A stretch of 46,847 bases of DNA, taken from assembly GCF_003943615.1 (NCBI RefSeq), contig NZ_RJPZ01000007.1:93489-140335 (forward strand), in the 5' to 3' direction. Source of the DNA: Streptococcus australis (GTDB lineage Bacteria; Bacillota; Bacilli; Lactobacillales; Streptococcaceae). Position 1 is the first letter of the stretch. Every line of letters begins with the position of its first letter. Under the pieces are notes generated by a model that was not told the origin of the DNA, did not search any database, and saw only the letters and a program-made list of their open reading frames with translations. The position numbers and the translations under genes are program-made. Shown here piece after piece: positions 21,935 to 32,500 of the stretch.

Positions 21935-22360
21935 ATGGCAGAAATGCATGACTTGCTTTATCGGTTGAAGCTAGCTGATCAGTCTTCGACCCAATTATTT
22001 GAAAAACAATTGGGAATTAGTCTGACCCGTTATCAGATGCTTCAGTTCTTATTAGCAGAAGCGCCGTGTAGCCAAGCGGCCCTTCAGGAGAAGCTAGCGA
22101 TTGACCCTGCAGCCTTAACCCGCCACTTCAAGGTCTTAGAAGCTGGGGGCTATGTTATTCGTAGTCGCAATCCAGAAAATCAACGGGAGGTTGTGGTGGA
22201 ACTGACGGAGCTTGCCACAGATCGGTTGTTGGTCCATCCTCCAGCGCATCATCTACAGGTAAAAGCCCAGATGGATCAGATTCTCTCTGAACAAGAGCGG
22301 AATCAGTTGAATCACTTACTCGAAAAGTTGGTGTCTGGTCTCGAACAAATGACATTTTGA
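21935..22360 (+). CDS. MarR-family transcriptional regulator
   Basis: 141 aa from ATG 21935, chosen because GGAGAGAAGG lies just before it and because earlier in-frame codons (from 21860) would overlap the promoter. Winged helix-turn-helix (YQMLQFLLAEAPCSQAALQEKLAIDPAALTRHFKVLEAGGYV, residues about 35-77), with the wing in RSRNPENQREVVVELT. Probably autoregulated through the TTGAC-GTCAA dyad. It is followed by a DUF1304 membrane protein, its likely target operon mate. Ligand unknown. Confidence 0.88.
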   Translation: MAEMHDLLYRLKLADQSSTQLFEKQLGISLTRYQMLQFLLAEAPCSQAALQEKLAIDPAALTRHFKVLEAGGYVIRSRNPENQREVVVELTELATDRLLVHPPAHHLQVKAQMDQILSEQERNQLNHLLEKLVSGLEQMTF

Positions 22361-22376
22361 TTAAAAGGAGAATGAT

Positions 22377-22739
22377 ATGTCTGTCTTAACCATTGTTTTT
22401 GCAAGCCTTGCTGTTTTCGAACATTTTTATATTTTTTATCTAGAGAGTGTAGCAACCCACTCAGCATCGACTAGTCGTGTCTTTAATATGGATCAGGAAG
22501 AATTGACTCGTCCATCTGTGACGGTTCTCTTCAAAAACCAAGGCATTTATAATGCTCTAATCGGTGTCTTCCTCCTCTATGGCCTCTTTATAGCTAAAAA
22601 TAGTGAAATTGTCGCGATCTTTCTGCTCTTTATTATTGGTGTAGCAGCTTATGGTGCTGTGACTTCTAATAAAAAAATTATCTTGACCCAGGGTGGGCCA
22701 GCGATAGTCGCCTTAGCCAGCCTTCTACTGCTTGGATAA
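22377..22739 (+). CDS. DUF1304-family membrane protein
   Basis: 120 aa with four hydrophobic segments (first SVLTIVFASLAVFEHFYIFYL), SD AAAAGGAG. DUF1304 features include an early EHFYIFYLE and a central FKNQGIYNALIGVFLLYGL. Sixteen bp after marR, so co-transcribed; a terminator follows. No biochemical role is known; control by a MarR protein suggests a stress- or drug-related membrane function. Confidence 0.85.
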   Translation: MSVLTIVFASLAVFEHFYIFYLESVATHSASTSRVFNMDQEELTRPSVTVLFKNQGIYNALIGVFLLYGLFIAKNSEIVAIFLLFIIGVAAYGAVTSNKKIILTQGGPAIVALASLLLLG

Positions 22740-22744
22740 CTGTC

Positions 22745-22772
22745 AACTCTTCCAGAAGTGGGAGAGTTTTTT
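22745..22772 (+). terminator. Terminator of the marR-DUF1304 operon
   Basis: AACTCTTCC/GGGAGAGTT (9 bp, one G-U), 6-nt loop, then TTTTTTC. Confidence 0.85.
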
Positions 22773-22827
22773 CATTCCTTCTATACAAGTTCTTTTTCAA
22801 CAATTTATAGGTACTGACTAGAAGGGC

Positions 22828-22855
22828 TTTACAAGTTGTAATTTCTAGTTACAAT
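22828..22855 (+). promoter_or_regulatory. Fucosidase promoter with repeated TTACAA/TTGTAA operator
   Basis: TTTACA (22828-22833), 16 bp, TACAAT (22850-22855). The perfect palindrome TTACAA-G-TTGTAA (22829-22841) covers the -35, and a third half-site TTACAA (22849-22854) covers the -10, giving TTGTAA-N7-TTACAA as a second dyad. Looks like a repressor site; the regulator is not identified here. Confidence 0.6.
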
Positions 22856-22889
22856 AGAGGGTGAAGAGATTAGACAAGGAGAAGATAAG

Positions 22890-24353
22890 ATGATCAACCT
22901 AAAGGAAATCGATCAGGTTATTCTAGCTGGTCCCTTTGCCCCAACATGGGACTCTCTCAGCAAGCAAGTCTGTCCGGACTGGTATCGGGATGCCAAATTT
23001 GGAATTTTTATCCACTGGGGTGTCTACAGTGTGCCGGCCTTCGGTTCAGAATGGTACTCAAGAAATATGTATATCCAAGGAAATCCTTGCTATGAATATC
23101 ATCGAGAGCAGTTTGGAGACCAGGCTAGTTTCGGCTACCAGGACCTGATCCCTCTCTTTCGAGCGGAGCAATTTGATCCGACCTCTTGGTTGAATCTCTT
23201 TGAAGACTCAGGAGCACGTTATCTTTTCCCAGTAGCCGAGCACCACGATGGGTTTCAGATGTATGCCTCTAGTCTTTCTCCATACAATAGCCTAGAGATG
23301 GGGCCTAAGCGAGATGTTCTAGGACAGCTGAAGGCAGAAGCGGACAAACGTGGTTTGCGCTTTTGCACCTCTTCTCATCGAGCAGAGCATCAGTTTTTCT
23401 TTTCGCATGGCAAGGAGTTTGAAAGCGACATTCCTCAATTCGTCCCCCGAAATAGTCTTTATTGGCCAGCAGAGCTAGAGCCAAAGGATCATTTTGATCT
23501 GACTTCGGAGCCTTATCCGAGTGCAGAGTTTTTGGAGGACTGGCTTTTGCGGACCTGTGAGTTGGTGCGTGATTATCAACCAGAGCTCCTTTATTTTGAT
23601 TGGTGGATCCAGCATGAAAGTTTTCGTCCCTATCTGATGCGTTTTCTAGCCTATTACTATAACTTGGCTTTCCAAGAAGGTCGCTCAGTGGCAGTCTGCT
23701 ACAAGCAGGATGCTCTCCCGTTTGGTTCGGGGATTGTGGAGATGGAGCGGGGAGGCTACTCTGGGGTTCAATCCTTCCCTTGGCAAATGGATACGGCTAT
23801 TGCTCGTAATTCTTGGTGTTATACTCGTGATTTGGTTTATAAGACTTCCAAGGAATTGCTACAAAACCTCATTGATGTCGTCGCTAAAAATGGTAATCTG
23901 TTGCTTAATATTGGCCCTAAGGCAGATGGTACGATTCCCAAGCGGGACCAACAAATTTTACGGGAGATGGGGGATTGGTTGGAAGTGAATGGAGAAGCGA
24001 TTTATGGCAGTCGCCCTTGGCGAGTAGCTACAGAAGGTTCAAGTCAGCAAGCCTGGGGAGCTTTCTCAGATGGGGAAGCTCCTAACTACACAAGCCAAGA
24101 TATTCGCTACACCTTCCGAGATGGTTTTCTCTATGCATTGCAACTAGATCCTAGTAGTGAAGAGGAGACCGTTCTCCTGACATCCCTTGCATACAATCTT
24201 ACGGAACCTCAGATTTTGCATGCCCGTATTCAGAGGGTCGAATTATTGGGGAATTCGCAAGAATTGGACTGGCAACAAGATGCAAGCGGTCTTCAGGTGA
24301 AGCTACCTGGCACACTTCAGAACCAACCTCGAGTACTTCGGATTAGTTTTTAA
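22890..24353 (+). CDS. Alpha-L-fucosidase, GH29
   Basis: 487 aa, no signal peptide, so intracellular. GH29 hallmarks: WYRDAKFGIFIHWGVYSVPAFGSEWY near the N-terminus, EHHDGFQMY, and the nucleophile region LLYFDWW (Asp237). The C-terminal ~100 residues form the usual beta-sandwich. It releases alpha-linked fucose from imported host or milk oligosaccharides. No sugar transporter or fuc pathway gene is adjacent. SD AAGGAGAAG; operator-like repeats cover its promoter. Confidence 0.93.
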   Translation: MINLKEIDQVILAGPFAPTWDSLSKQVCPDWYRDAKFGIFIHWGVYSVPAFGSEWYSRNMYIQGNPCYEYHREQFGDQASFGYQDLIPLFRAEQFDPTSWLNLFEDSGARYLFPVAEHHDGFQMYASSLSPYNSLEMGPKRDVLGQLKAEADKRGLRFCTSSHRAEHQFFFSHGKEFESDIPQFVPRNSLYWPAELEPKDHFDLTSEPYPSAEFLEDWLLRTCELVRDYQPELLYFDWWIQHESFRPYLMRFLAYYYNLAFQEGRSVAVCYKQDALPFGSGIVEMERGGYSGVQSFPWQMDTAIARNSWCYTRDLVYKTSKELLQNLIDVVAKNGNLLLNIGPKADGTIPKRDQQILREMGDWLEVNGEAIYGSRPWRVATEGSSQQAWGAFSDGEAPNYTSQDIRYTFRDGFLYALQLDPSSEEETVLLTSLAYNLTEPQILHARIQRVELLGNSQELDWQQDASGLQVKLPGTLQNQPRVLRISF

Positions 24354-24378
24354 TACTTTTAGTTTTCTCTAAGCTTTT

Positions 24379-24411
24379 TATAAGGAATGGTTTAGGTTTC
24401 TTTTGTATACT
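24379..24411 (+). promoter_or_regulatory. Degenerate CiaR-like promoter
   Basis: TATAAG-N5-GTTTAG (24379-24384 and 24390-24395) with exactly 10 bp to TATACT (24406-24411). The geometry is that of CiaR promoters but only 9 of 12 repeat bases fit, so regulation by CiaR is uncertain. It is the best promoter for the RNA below. Confidence 0.45.
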
Positions 24412-24443
24412 GTACTCATCCAATAAGAAATGAGGTACAGAAA

Positions 24444-24515
24444 ATGAAAATCTCAGTAAATTATCCAAAAGAATTTAAAACAGACACTAAAAACGGAACC
24501 TGTTACGGCGACTAG
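24444..24515 (+). CDS. Candidate 23-aa peptide
   Basis: ATG with SD GAGG ten bases upstream; peptide begins MKISVNYPKEFK and ends KNGTCYGD, closed by two stop codons in a row. No signal peptide. The single Cys and C-terminal CYGD are reminiscent of small modified or signalling peptides, but no maturation or receptor gene is adjacent. Not recognised. It may also be only a leader of the RNA. Confidence 0.45.
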   Translation: MKISVNYPKEFKTDTKNGTCYGD

Positions 24516-24553
24516 TAGCTTCATCACTTTTTTTCATAACAATCTCCTAAAGA

Positions 24554-24597
24554 AGAAGCGGACTTGGATTGGGAGGATCCAAGTCCCGCTTCTTTTT
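24554..24597 (+). terminator. Terminator of the csRNA-like RNA
   Basis: GAAGCGGACTTGGAT pairs with ATCCAAGTCCCGCTTC (one bulged C), loop of 7, then TTTTT. Confidence 0.85.
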
Positions 24598-24629
24598 CTA
24601 TGCCTGCCTAACTCTTTACGTTGGATTCA

Positions 24630-24647
24630 TGATATAATAGAGGCATG
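24630..24647 (+). promoter_or_regulatory. Extended -10 promoter giving a leaderless polA mRNA
   Basis: TGA-TATAAT (24630-24638) is followed after six bases by the polA ATG (24645). A start about 7 bases after the -10 would place the 5' end at the AUG. No -35 hexamer is visible at the usual spacing. Confidence 0.6.
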
Positions 24648-27290
24648 GAAAATAAGAACAAATTATTACTCATCGACGGGTCTTCCGTCGCTTTTCGTGC
24701 CTTTTTCGCACTTTATAATCAAATCGATCGCTTCAAAAATGCTAATGGTCTGCATACCAATGCAGTCTATGGTTTTAACCTCATGTTAAGCCATCTCTTG
24801 GAGCGCATCCAACCAACCCATGTTCTCGTCGCCTTTGATGCAGGAAAGACCACCTTCCGGACGGAGATGTATGCCGACTACAAAGGGGGGCGGGCAAAGA
24901 CACCAGATGAATTCCGCGAGCAGTTCCCTTTCATTCGCGAGCAATTAGACCATCTGGGAATTCGCCATTATGAGCTGGCCCAGTATGAAGCGGATGACAT
25001 TATTGGAACGCTAGATAAGATGGCAGAAGCCACTTCGGTGCCCTTTGAAGTCACTATTGTCTCTGGGGACAAGGACTTGATCCAGCTAACGGATGACAAT
25101 ACGGTGGTTGAAATCTCTAAAAAAGGAGTGGCTGAGTTTGAAGAATTCACTCCAGCCTATCTGAAAGAAAAGATGGGGCTGACACCGGAGCAATTTATCG
25201 ACCTCAAGGCCTTGATGGGAGATAAGTCGGATAATATCCCAGGTGTTACCAAGATTGGAGAAAAGACCGGGATCAAACTACTCCTAGAGTACGGGTCTCT
25301 TGATGGCATTTACGAGCATATTGACGAGATGAAGCCTTCTAAAATGAAGGAAAATCTCATCAACGACAAGGAGCAGGCTTACCTGTCCAAGACCCTTGCG
25401 ACCATCGATACCAATGCACCTATTGAGATTGGCCTGGACGATATCACCTATACAGGTCCCCATCTTGAAAATCTGGCTAAGTTTTATGAGGAGATGGGCT
25501 TCAAGCAACTCCGTCAGGCCTTGGATTTAGGCGGAGAAGAAGCTGCTCCCATAACCATTAACTACACGGAGGTAGATCAGGTCACCTCGGATATGCTCAC
25601 AGAAGATAGTTTCTTCCATTTTGAGATCTTTGGAGACAATTACCATACAGAACCGATCATCGGTTTTGCATGGGGGACAAAAGATCAGCTCTACGCTAGC
25701 ACAGACAGTAGTCTTTTACAAACACCAATTTTTAAAGAATTTCTTGAAAAAACGCCCCTCAAGGTTTATGACTTCAAGCGGGCCAAGGTCTTGCTCAGCC
25801 ACTTGGGCATTACCTTGCAAAAGCCGGCTTTTGATAGTCGGTTGGCCAAGTATCTCTTATCGACCGTAGAGGACAATGAAATTTCAACTATTGCGAGCCT
25901 CTATAGCCAGATTGCGCTACCGCTCGATGAAGTGGTTTATGGCAAGGGGGCCAAAAAAGCCATTCCAGAAAAGGCGGTCTTATTAGAGCATTTGGCACGA
26001 AAAGTCGCTGTTCTACTAGATACGGAAGAGCCCATGATGGAGCAGTTGCAAGCCCATGACCAACTAGATTTGCTCTATGATATGGAGCAACCACTAGCAG
26101 CTGTTTTGGCCAAGATGGAAATCGCGGGGATTAAGGTAGAACGCCAGACCCTCCAAGACATGCAGGTGGAAAACGAAGCAGTCTTGGAGCGTCTGACCCA
26201 AGAAATCTACGAGTTAGCAGGAGAAGAGTTCAATATCAATTCTCCAAAACAATTGGGGGTCATCCTCTTTGAAAAATTGGAACTCCCTCTTGAATATACC
26301 AAAAAGACCAAAACTGGTTATTCGACTGCTGTTGATGTCTTGGAACGCCTGGCTCCAATTGCACCGATTGTGTCTAAGATTCTCGAATACCGCCAGATTG
26401 CTAAGATTCAGTCGACCTATGTCATCGGGCTTCAAGATTGGGTTTTGGAAGATGGGAAAATCCACACCCGCTATGTGCAAGACTTGACGCAGACAGGCCG
26501 TTTGTCTAGTGTGGATCCCAACCTGCAAAACATCCCTGTCCGTTTGGAACAAGGTCGTCTCATTCGTAAGGCTTTTGTTCCAGAAGAGGAAAACAGTGTC
26601 TTGCTCAGCTCGGACTACTCACAAATCGAATTGCGCGTCTTGGCCCATATTTCGGGAGATGAGCATTTGATTGATGCCTTTCAGCATGGGGCAGATATCC
26701 ATACATCGACTGCTATGCGGGTCTTCAATATTGAAAAGCCAGAAGATGTGACACCAAATGACCGTCGCAATGCCAAGGCAGTAAACTTCGGCGTGGTTTA
26801 TGGAATTTCCGATTTTGGACTGTCTAACAACCTAGGGATCAGTCGAAAAGAAGCTAAAGCCTACATTGAGACCTACTTTGAACGCTACCCGGGCATCAAG
26901 GATTATATGGAGAGAGTAGTGCGGGAAGCGCGTGATAAGGGCTATGTAGAGACCCTCTTTAAGCGTCGCCGGGAAATTCCAGATATCAATTCTCGAAACT
27001 TCAATATTCGAGGATTTGCGGAACGGACAGCCATCAACTCACCAATCCAAGGATCGGCAGCAGACATCTTGAAAATTGCTATGATCCACTTGGATGAAGC
27101 GCTAGAAGCAGGGGCATACAAGACCAAGATGCTTCTTCAGGTCCACGATGAAATCGTCCTACAAGTGCCGAAAGAAGAGTTGGCCAAGATTAAGCAGTTG
27201 GTCAAAGAGACCATGGAATCTGCTATTGAACTAGCGGTTCCACTGGAAGCTGATGAGAACGAAGGCAAAACATGGTACGAGGCCAAATAA
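24645..27290 (+). CDS. polA: DNA polymerase I
   Basis: 881 aa; fills gaps and removes RNA primers. The N-terminal 5' nuclease domain (about 1-290) has DGSSVAFRAFFAL and the metal site YEADDIIGTL. The middle exonuclease-like domain (about 300-480) lacks the catalytic DxE of proofreading enzymes (FHFEIFGDN there), as in other streptococcal and Bacillus-type Pol I. The polymerase domain has motif A DYSQIELR (Asp657), the O-helix RRNAKAVNFGVVYG (Lys711) and motif C VHDEI (833-837). It apparently begins on a leaderless mRNA. A CoA-binding protein gene follows. Confidence 0.97.
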   Translation: MENKNKLLLIDGSSVAFRAFFALYNQIDRFKNANGLHTNAVYGFNLMLSHLLERIQPTHVLVAFDAGKTTFRTEMYADYKGGRAKTPDEFREQFPFIREQLDHLGIRHYELAQYEADDIIGTLDKMAEATSVPFEVTIVSGDKDLIQLTDDNTVVEISKKGVAEFEEFTPAYLKEKMGLTPEQFIDLKALMGDKSDNIPGVTKIGEKTGIKLLLEYGSLDGIYEHIDEMKPSKMKENLINDKEQAYLSKTLATIDTNAPIEIGLDDITYTGPHLENLAKFYEEMGFKQLRQALDLGGEEAAPITINYTEVDQVTSDMLTEDSFFHFEIFGDNYHTEPIIGFAWGTKDQLYASTDSSLLQTPIFKEFLEKTPLKVYDFKRAKVLLSHLGITLQKPAFDSRLAKYLLSTVEDNEISTIASLYSQIALPLDEVVYGKGAKKAIPEKAVLLEHLARKVAVLLDTEEPMMEQLQAHDQLDLLYDMEQPLAAVLAKMEIAGIKVERQTLQDMQVENEAVLERLTQEIYELAGEEFNINSPKQLGVILFEKLELPLEYTKKTKTGYSTAVDVLERLAPIAPIVSKILEYRQIAKIQSTYVIGLQDWVLEDGKIHTRYVQDLTQTGRLSSVDPNLQNIPVRLEQGRLIRKAFVPEEENSVLLSSDYSQIELRVLAHISGDEHLIDAFQHGADIHTSTAMRVFNIEKPEDVTPNDRRNAKAVNFGVVYGISDFGLSNNLGISRKEAKAYIETYFERYPGIKDYMERVVREARDKGYVETLFKRRREIPDINSRNFNIRGFAERTAINSPIQGSAADILKIAMIHLDEALEAGAYKTKMLLQVHDEIVLQVPKEELAKIKQLVKETMESAIELAVPLEADENEGKTWYEAK

Positions 27291-27363
27291 GATTGAGATC
27301 CGAAAAGCACGTCTAGTGCTATCCAAATTGTTATAGCAAGAAATAGATAAAAAGGAGATTCAT

Positions 27364-27804
27364 ATGGCTTATTCTTTTCGCAATCCTAGTGATGGCGTTA
27401 TCAAACATTACCTAGAAACCAGTAAGATCATCGCCGTAGTCGGACTATCTGACCGTGAGGATACGACCAGCCATCGTGTTAGCAAGGAGATGCAAGAGCG
27501 GGGCTATCGAATTATTCCCGTCAATCCTCGTGCAGCCGGTGGGCAAATCCTTGGAGAAACGGTGTATGCTAGCTTGCAGGAAATTCCTTTCCCTGTAGAT
27601 ATCGTAGATGTTTACCGTCGCAGTGAATTTTTACCCGATGTAGCGCGTGATTTTGTTGAGACGGATGCGAAGATCTTCTGGGCCCAATTGGAACTGGAAA
27701 ATCAAGAAGTAGAAGAAATCCTTCGTGAAGCTGGACGAGAAGATATCGTCATGAACCGCTGTATCAAACGCGAGCATACTCGTTTGGTCTTGGGAGAAGA
27801 ATAG
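27364..27804 (+). CDS. CoA-binding domain protein (YccU-like)
   Basis: 146 aa, SD AAAGGAG. Rossmann-type CoA-binding fold: the N-terminal IIAVVGLSDREDTTSHRVSKEM with the glycine-poor VGLS turn, then YRIIPVNP and VDIVDVYRRSEFLP. The family resembles the CoA-binding domain of succinyl-CoA synthetase. Biological role unknown. It sits 74 bp after polA, often conserved there in streptococci as I recall; probably co-transcribed. Confidence 0.87.
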   Translation: MAYSFRNPSDGVIKHYLETSKIIAVVGLSDREDTTSHRVSKEMQERGYRIIPVNPRAAGGQILGETVYASLQEIPFPVDIVDVYRRSEFLPDVARDFVETDAKIFWAQLELENQEVEEILREAGREDIVMNRCIKREHTRLVLGEE

Positions 27805-27898
27805 TCTTTGATCCATCTCTGAACCTCGTGTATTTCATCTAGTGATGAAGATGACACGAGGGTTAAAATAAATGAGGAGTGATTTCCTTTTAGAGAAT

Positions 27899-27952
27899 AA
27901 AGAACCCACCTAGTGCTTTGGAGAATGACTCCAATCGAAGGTGGGTTCTTTT
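27899..27952. terminator. Bidirectional terminator between convergent genes
   Basis: AAAGAACCCACCT/AGGTGGGTTCTTTT with an inner TTGGAG-AATGA-CTCCAA hairpin. T-rich on the right for the plus strand and A-rich on the left, so it can end both the polA-side transcript and the leftward DUF975 transcript. Confidence 0.85.
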
Positions 27953-27962
27953 GTCTTCTTTG

Positions 27963-30144
<2,182 letters not shown>

Positions 30145-30214
30145 GAAGAGCTACATATAAAGAACAAAGACTGGAGAAAAAGCTACAGTCATTTGAAAAT
30201 AAAGGAATCACTGC

Positions 30215-30272
30215 GGGGGCGAGATGACGAACAAATTTGGGTACAAATTTGTTTGGTCTCGCTCCCTTTTTT
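30215..30272 (+). terminator. tgt terminator
   Basis: Long stem: GGGGGCGAGA/TCTCGCTCCC outside and AACAAATTTG/CAAATTTGTT inside with loop GGTA, then TTTTTT. Confidence 0.9.
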
Positions 30273-30355
30273 CTATAGAATAGCAACTTTTTTAGTACTC
30301 TATTTCTTTCGAAAACACTTTCATTAAAAAAACGAAAAAAATCTATTCAAATCCC

Positions 30356-30384
30356 TTGCATTGAGCCTTTCATTGTGTTAAACT
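30356..30384 (+). promoter_or_regulatory. S10 operon promoter
   Basis: TTGCAT (30356-30361), 17 bp, TAAACT (30379-30384). It precedes the structured leader. A/T-rich upstream DNA (30320-30355) may act as an UP element for this highly expressed operon. Confidence 0.7.
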
Positions 30385-30392
30385 ACTATGGT

Positions 30393-30492
30393 GCTGTGAA
30401 AAACAGCTATTAGCTTTGATGCAAGAGGTTGCGACACGCTCGGTTGCATTGCCACGCAACGCGCGTCGGTTTTCTTGTGGAGCTAGCCTATT
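30393..30492 (+). ncRNA. S10 operon leader RNA (ribosomal-protein-type)
   Basis: The ~130-nt leader folds by eye into GCTGT-GAAAA-ACAGC (30393-30407) and a branched element: TAGCT with AGCTA, CAAGA with TCTTG, GACACGC with GCGCGTC and TTGC with GCAA nested between 30410 and 30487. S10-operon leaders of Clostridia/Lactobacillales are a described r-protein leader class, thought to bind an operon product. No terminator-like T-run follows. Confidence 0.6.
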
Positions 30493-30520
30493 ATCTTAAA
30501 TAGACGAAAAGGAGAAAAAG

Positions 30521-30829
30521 ATGGCAAACAAAAAAATCCGCATCCGTTTGAAAGCGTACGAACACCGTACACTTGACACAGCGGCTGCAAAAATCGTAGA
30601 ATCAGCTACTCGTACAGGTGCACAAGTTGCGGGTCCAATCCCACTTCCAACTGAGCGTAGCCTCTACACAATCATTCGTGCGACTCACAAATACAAAGAT
30701 TCTCGCGAACAATTCGAAATGCGTACACACAAACGTTTGATCGACATCATCAACCCAACTCAAAAAACAGTTGACGCTTTGATGAAATTGGATCTTCCAA
30801 GTGGTGTAAACGTAGAAATCAAACTTTAA
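30521..30829 (+). CDS. rpsJ: 30S ribosomal protein S10 (also NusE)
   Basis: 102 aa, SD AAAGGAG. Starts [19 protein letters not shown] and has the family loop [37 protein letters not shown]. Binds the 30S head; as NusE it joins NusB at rRNA boxA for antitermination, relevant to the boxA motifs noted in this window. First gene of the S10 operon. Confidence 0.98.
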   Translation: MANKKIRIRLKAYEHRTLDTAAAKIVESATRTGAQVAGPIPLPTERSLYTIIRATHKYKDSREQFEMRTHKRLIDIINPTQKTVDALMKLDLPSGVNVEIKL

Positions 30830-30912
30830 TCTAAAGCTTGATACATTGAGCATAAAAAACGCTCGTTAAAAACTTTTTGAATAAAAAATTATAGAAAAGG
30901 AACTATTTTCTC

Positions 30913-31539
30913 ATGACAAAAGGAATCTTAGGGAAAAAAGTGGGAATGACTCAAATCTTCACTGAAGCTGGCGAATTGATCCCTGTAACAGTTATCGAAG
31001 CAACTCCAAACGTTGTTCTTCAAGTTAAAACTGTTGAAACAGATGGTTACAACGCTATCCAAGTTGGTTTCGATGACAAACGCGAAGTATTGAGCAACAA
31101 ACCTGCTAAAGGACATGTAGCAAAAGCTAACACGGCTCCTAAGCGCTTCATTCGTGAATTCAAAAACGTTGAAGGCTTGGAAGTTGGTGCTGAAATCACA
31201 GTTGACACTTTCGAAGCTGGAGACATTGTTGATGTAACTGGTACTTCTAAAGGTAAAGGTTTCCAAGGTGTTATCAAACGTCACGGACAATCACGTGGAC
31301 CTATGGCTCACGGTTCTCGTTACCACCGTCGTCCAGGTTCTATGGGACCTGTTGCACCTAACCGCGTATTCAAAGGTAAAAACCTTGCAGGACGTATGGG
31401 TGGCGACCGTGTAACTATTCAAAACCTTGAAGTTGTACAAGTTGTTCCAGAAAAGAACGTTATCCTTATCAAAGGTAACGTACCAGGTGCTAAGAAATCT
31501 CTTATCACTATCAAGTCAGCAGTTAAAGCTGGTAAATAA
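30913..31539 (+). CDS. rplC: 50S ribosomal protein L3
   Basis: 208 aa, starts [20 protein letters not shown], with the long loop [30 protein letters not shown] that reaches the peptidyl transferase centre. One of the first assembly proteins of 50S. The 83-bp spacer after rpsJ has only a weak GAGC/GCTC hairpin. SD AAAAGGA. Confidence 0.98.
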   Translation: MTKGILGKKVGMTQIFTEAGELIPVTVIEATPNVVLQVKTVETDGYNAIQVGFDDKREVLSNKPAKGHVAKANTAPKRFIREFKNVEGLEVGAEITVDTFEAGDIVDVTGTSKGKGFQGVIKRHGQSRGPMAHGSRYHRRPGSMGPVAPNRVFKGKNLAGRMGGDRVTIQNLEVVQVVPEKNVILIKGNVPGAKKSLITIKSAVKAGK

Positions 31540-31563
31540 TAAGGAAAGGGGAATACAGTCAAA

Positions 31564-32187
31564 ATGGCAAATGTAACATTATTCGACCAAACTGGTAAAC
31601 AAGCGGGCGAAGTTGTTCTTAACGATGCGATCTTTGGTATCGAACCAAACCAAGCAGTTGTATTTGATGTGATCATCAGCCAACGTGCTAGCCTTCGTCA
31701 AGGAACTCACGCAGTTAAAAACCGCTCAGCCGTTTCAGGTGGCGGACGCAAACCATGGCGTCAAAAAGGAACTGGACGTGCTCGTCAAGGTTCTATCCGC
31801 TCTCCACAATGGCGTGGTGGTGGAATTGTCTTTGGACCAACTCCACGTAGCTATGCGTACAAACTTCCTCAAAAAGTTCGTCGCCTTGCACTTAAATCTG
31901 TTTACTCAGAAAAAGTTGCTGAAAACAAATTTGTAGCCGTTGATTCTCTTGAATTTACAGCTCCAAAAACTGCTGAATTTGCAAAAGTTCTTGCAGCTTT
32001 GAGCATCGATTCTAAAGTCCTTGTTATTCTTGAAGAAGGAAACGAATTCGCAGCTCTTTCAGCTCGTAACCTTCCAAACGTGAAAGTTGCGACTGCTACA
32101 ACTGCAAGTGTTCTTGACATCGCAAATAGTGACAAACTTCTTGTTACTCAAGCAGCTATCTCTAAAATCGAGGAGGTTCTTGCATAA
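31564..32187 (+). CDS. rplD: 50S ribosomal protein L4
   Basis: 207 aa, [20 protein letters not shown]; the extended loop [20 protein letters not shown] lines the exit tunnel, where changes confer macrolide resistance in streptococci. Wild-type-looking loop ([10 protein letters not shown]), so no L4-based resistance is needed to explain this strain. In enterobacteria L4 represses its own operon; in streptococci this is not shown. Its stop overlaps the rplW ATG. Confidence 0.98.
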   Translation: MANVTLFDQTGKQAGEVVLNDAIFGIEPNQAVVFDVIISQRASLRQGTHAVKNRSAVSGGGRKPWRQKGTGRARQGSIRSPQWRGGGIVFGPTPRSYAYKLPQKVRRLALKSVYSEKVAENKFVAVDSLEFTAPKTAEFAKVLAALSIDSKVLVILEEGNEFAALSARNLPNVKVATATTASVLDIANSDKLLVTQAAISKIEEVLA

Positions 32188-32483
32188 TGAATTTGTATGA
32201 TGTTATCAAAAAACCTGTTATCACTGAAAAGTCAATGGCTCAACTTGAAGCAGGCAAATATGTATTCGAAGTTGACACTCGCGCTCACAAACTTTTGATC
32301 AAACAAGCTATTGAAGCTGCCTTTGAAGGTGTGAAAGTTGCGAATGTGAACACTGTAAACGTAAGACCAAAAGCAAAACGTGTTGGACGTTACACTGGTT
32401 TTACTTCAAAAACTAAAAAAGCTATCATCACGCTTACAGCTGATTCAAAAGCAATCGAGTTGTTCGCTACTGAAGCTGAATAA
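32187..32483 (+). CDS. rplW: 50S ribosomal protein L23
   Basis: 98 aa, [21 protein letters not shown]; sits at the tunnel exit and docks trigger factor and SRP. Start overlaps the rplD stop by one base (TAATG), so translation is coupled; SD GAGGAGG lies inside rplD. Followed after 17 bp by rplB. Confidence 0.98.
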   Translation: MNLYDVIKKPVITEKSMAQLEAGKYVFEVDTRAHKLLIKQAIEAAFEGVKVANVNTVNVRPKAKRVGRYTGFTSKTKKAIITLTADSKAIELFATEAE

Positions 32484-32500
32484 TCTAAGGAGGAAATATC

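Larger units (their letters stand above)
24418..24598 (+). ncRNA. csRNA-like RNA containing a short ORF
   Basis: Predicted ~180-nt transcript between the fucosidase and polA. It contains a 23-codon ORF (24444-24515), then TTTTTCATAACAATCTCC (24530-24547), which matches the anti-RBS linker of the csRNA at 21762-21779 in 17 of 18 bases, followed, as there, directly by a terminator hairpin. Possibly a dual-function RNA. Length is above that of known csRNAs. Confidence 0.5.

Noticed and set aside
27822..27864. Inverted repeat after the CoA-binding gene (AACCTCGTGT / ACACGAGGGTT)
   Set aside because: Imperfect, no T-run on either strand; a proper terminator follows at 27899. May be a minor structure.
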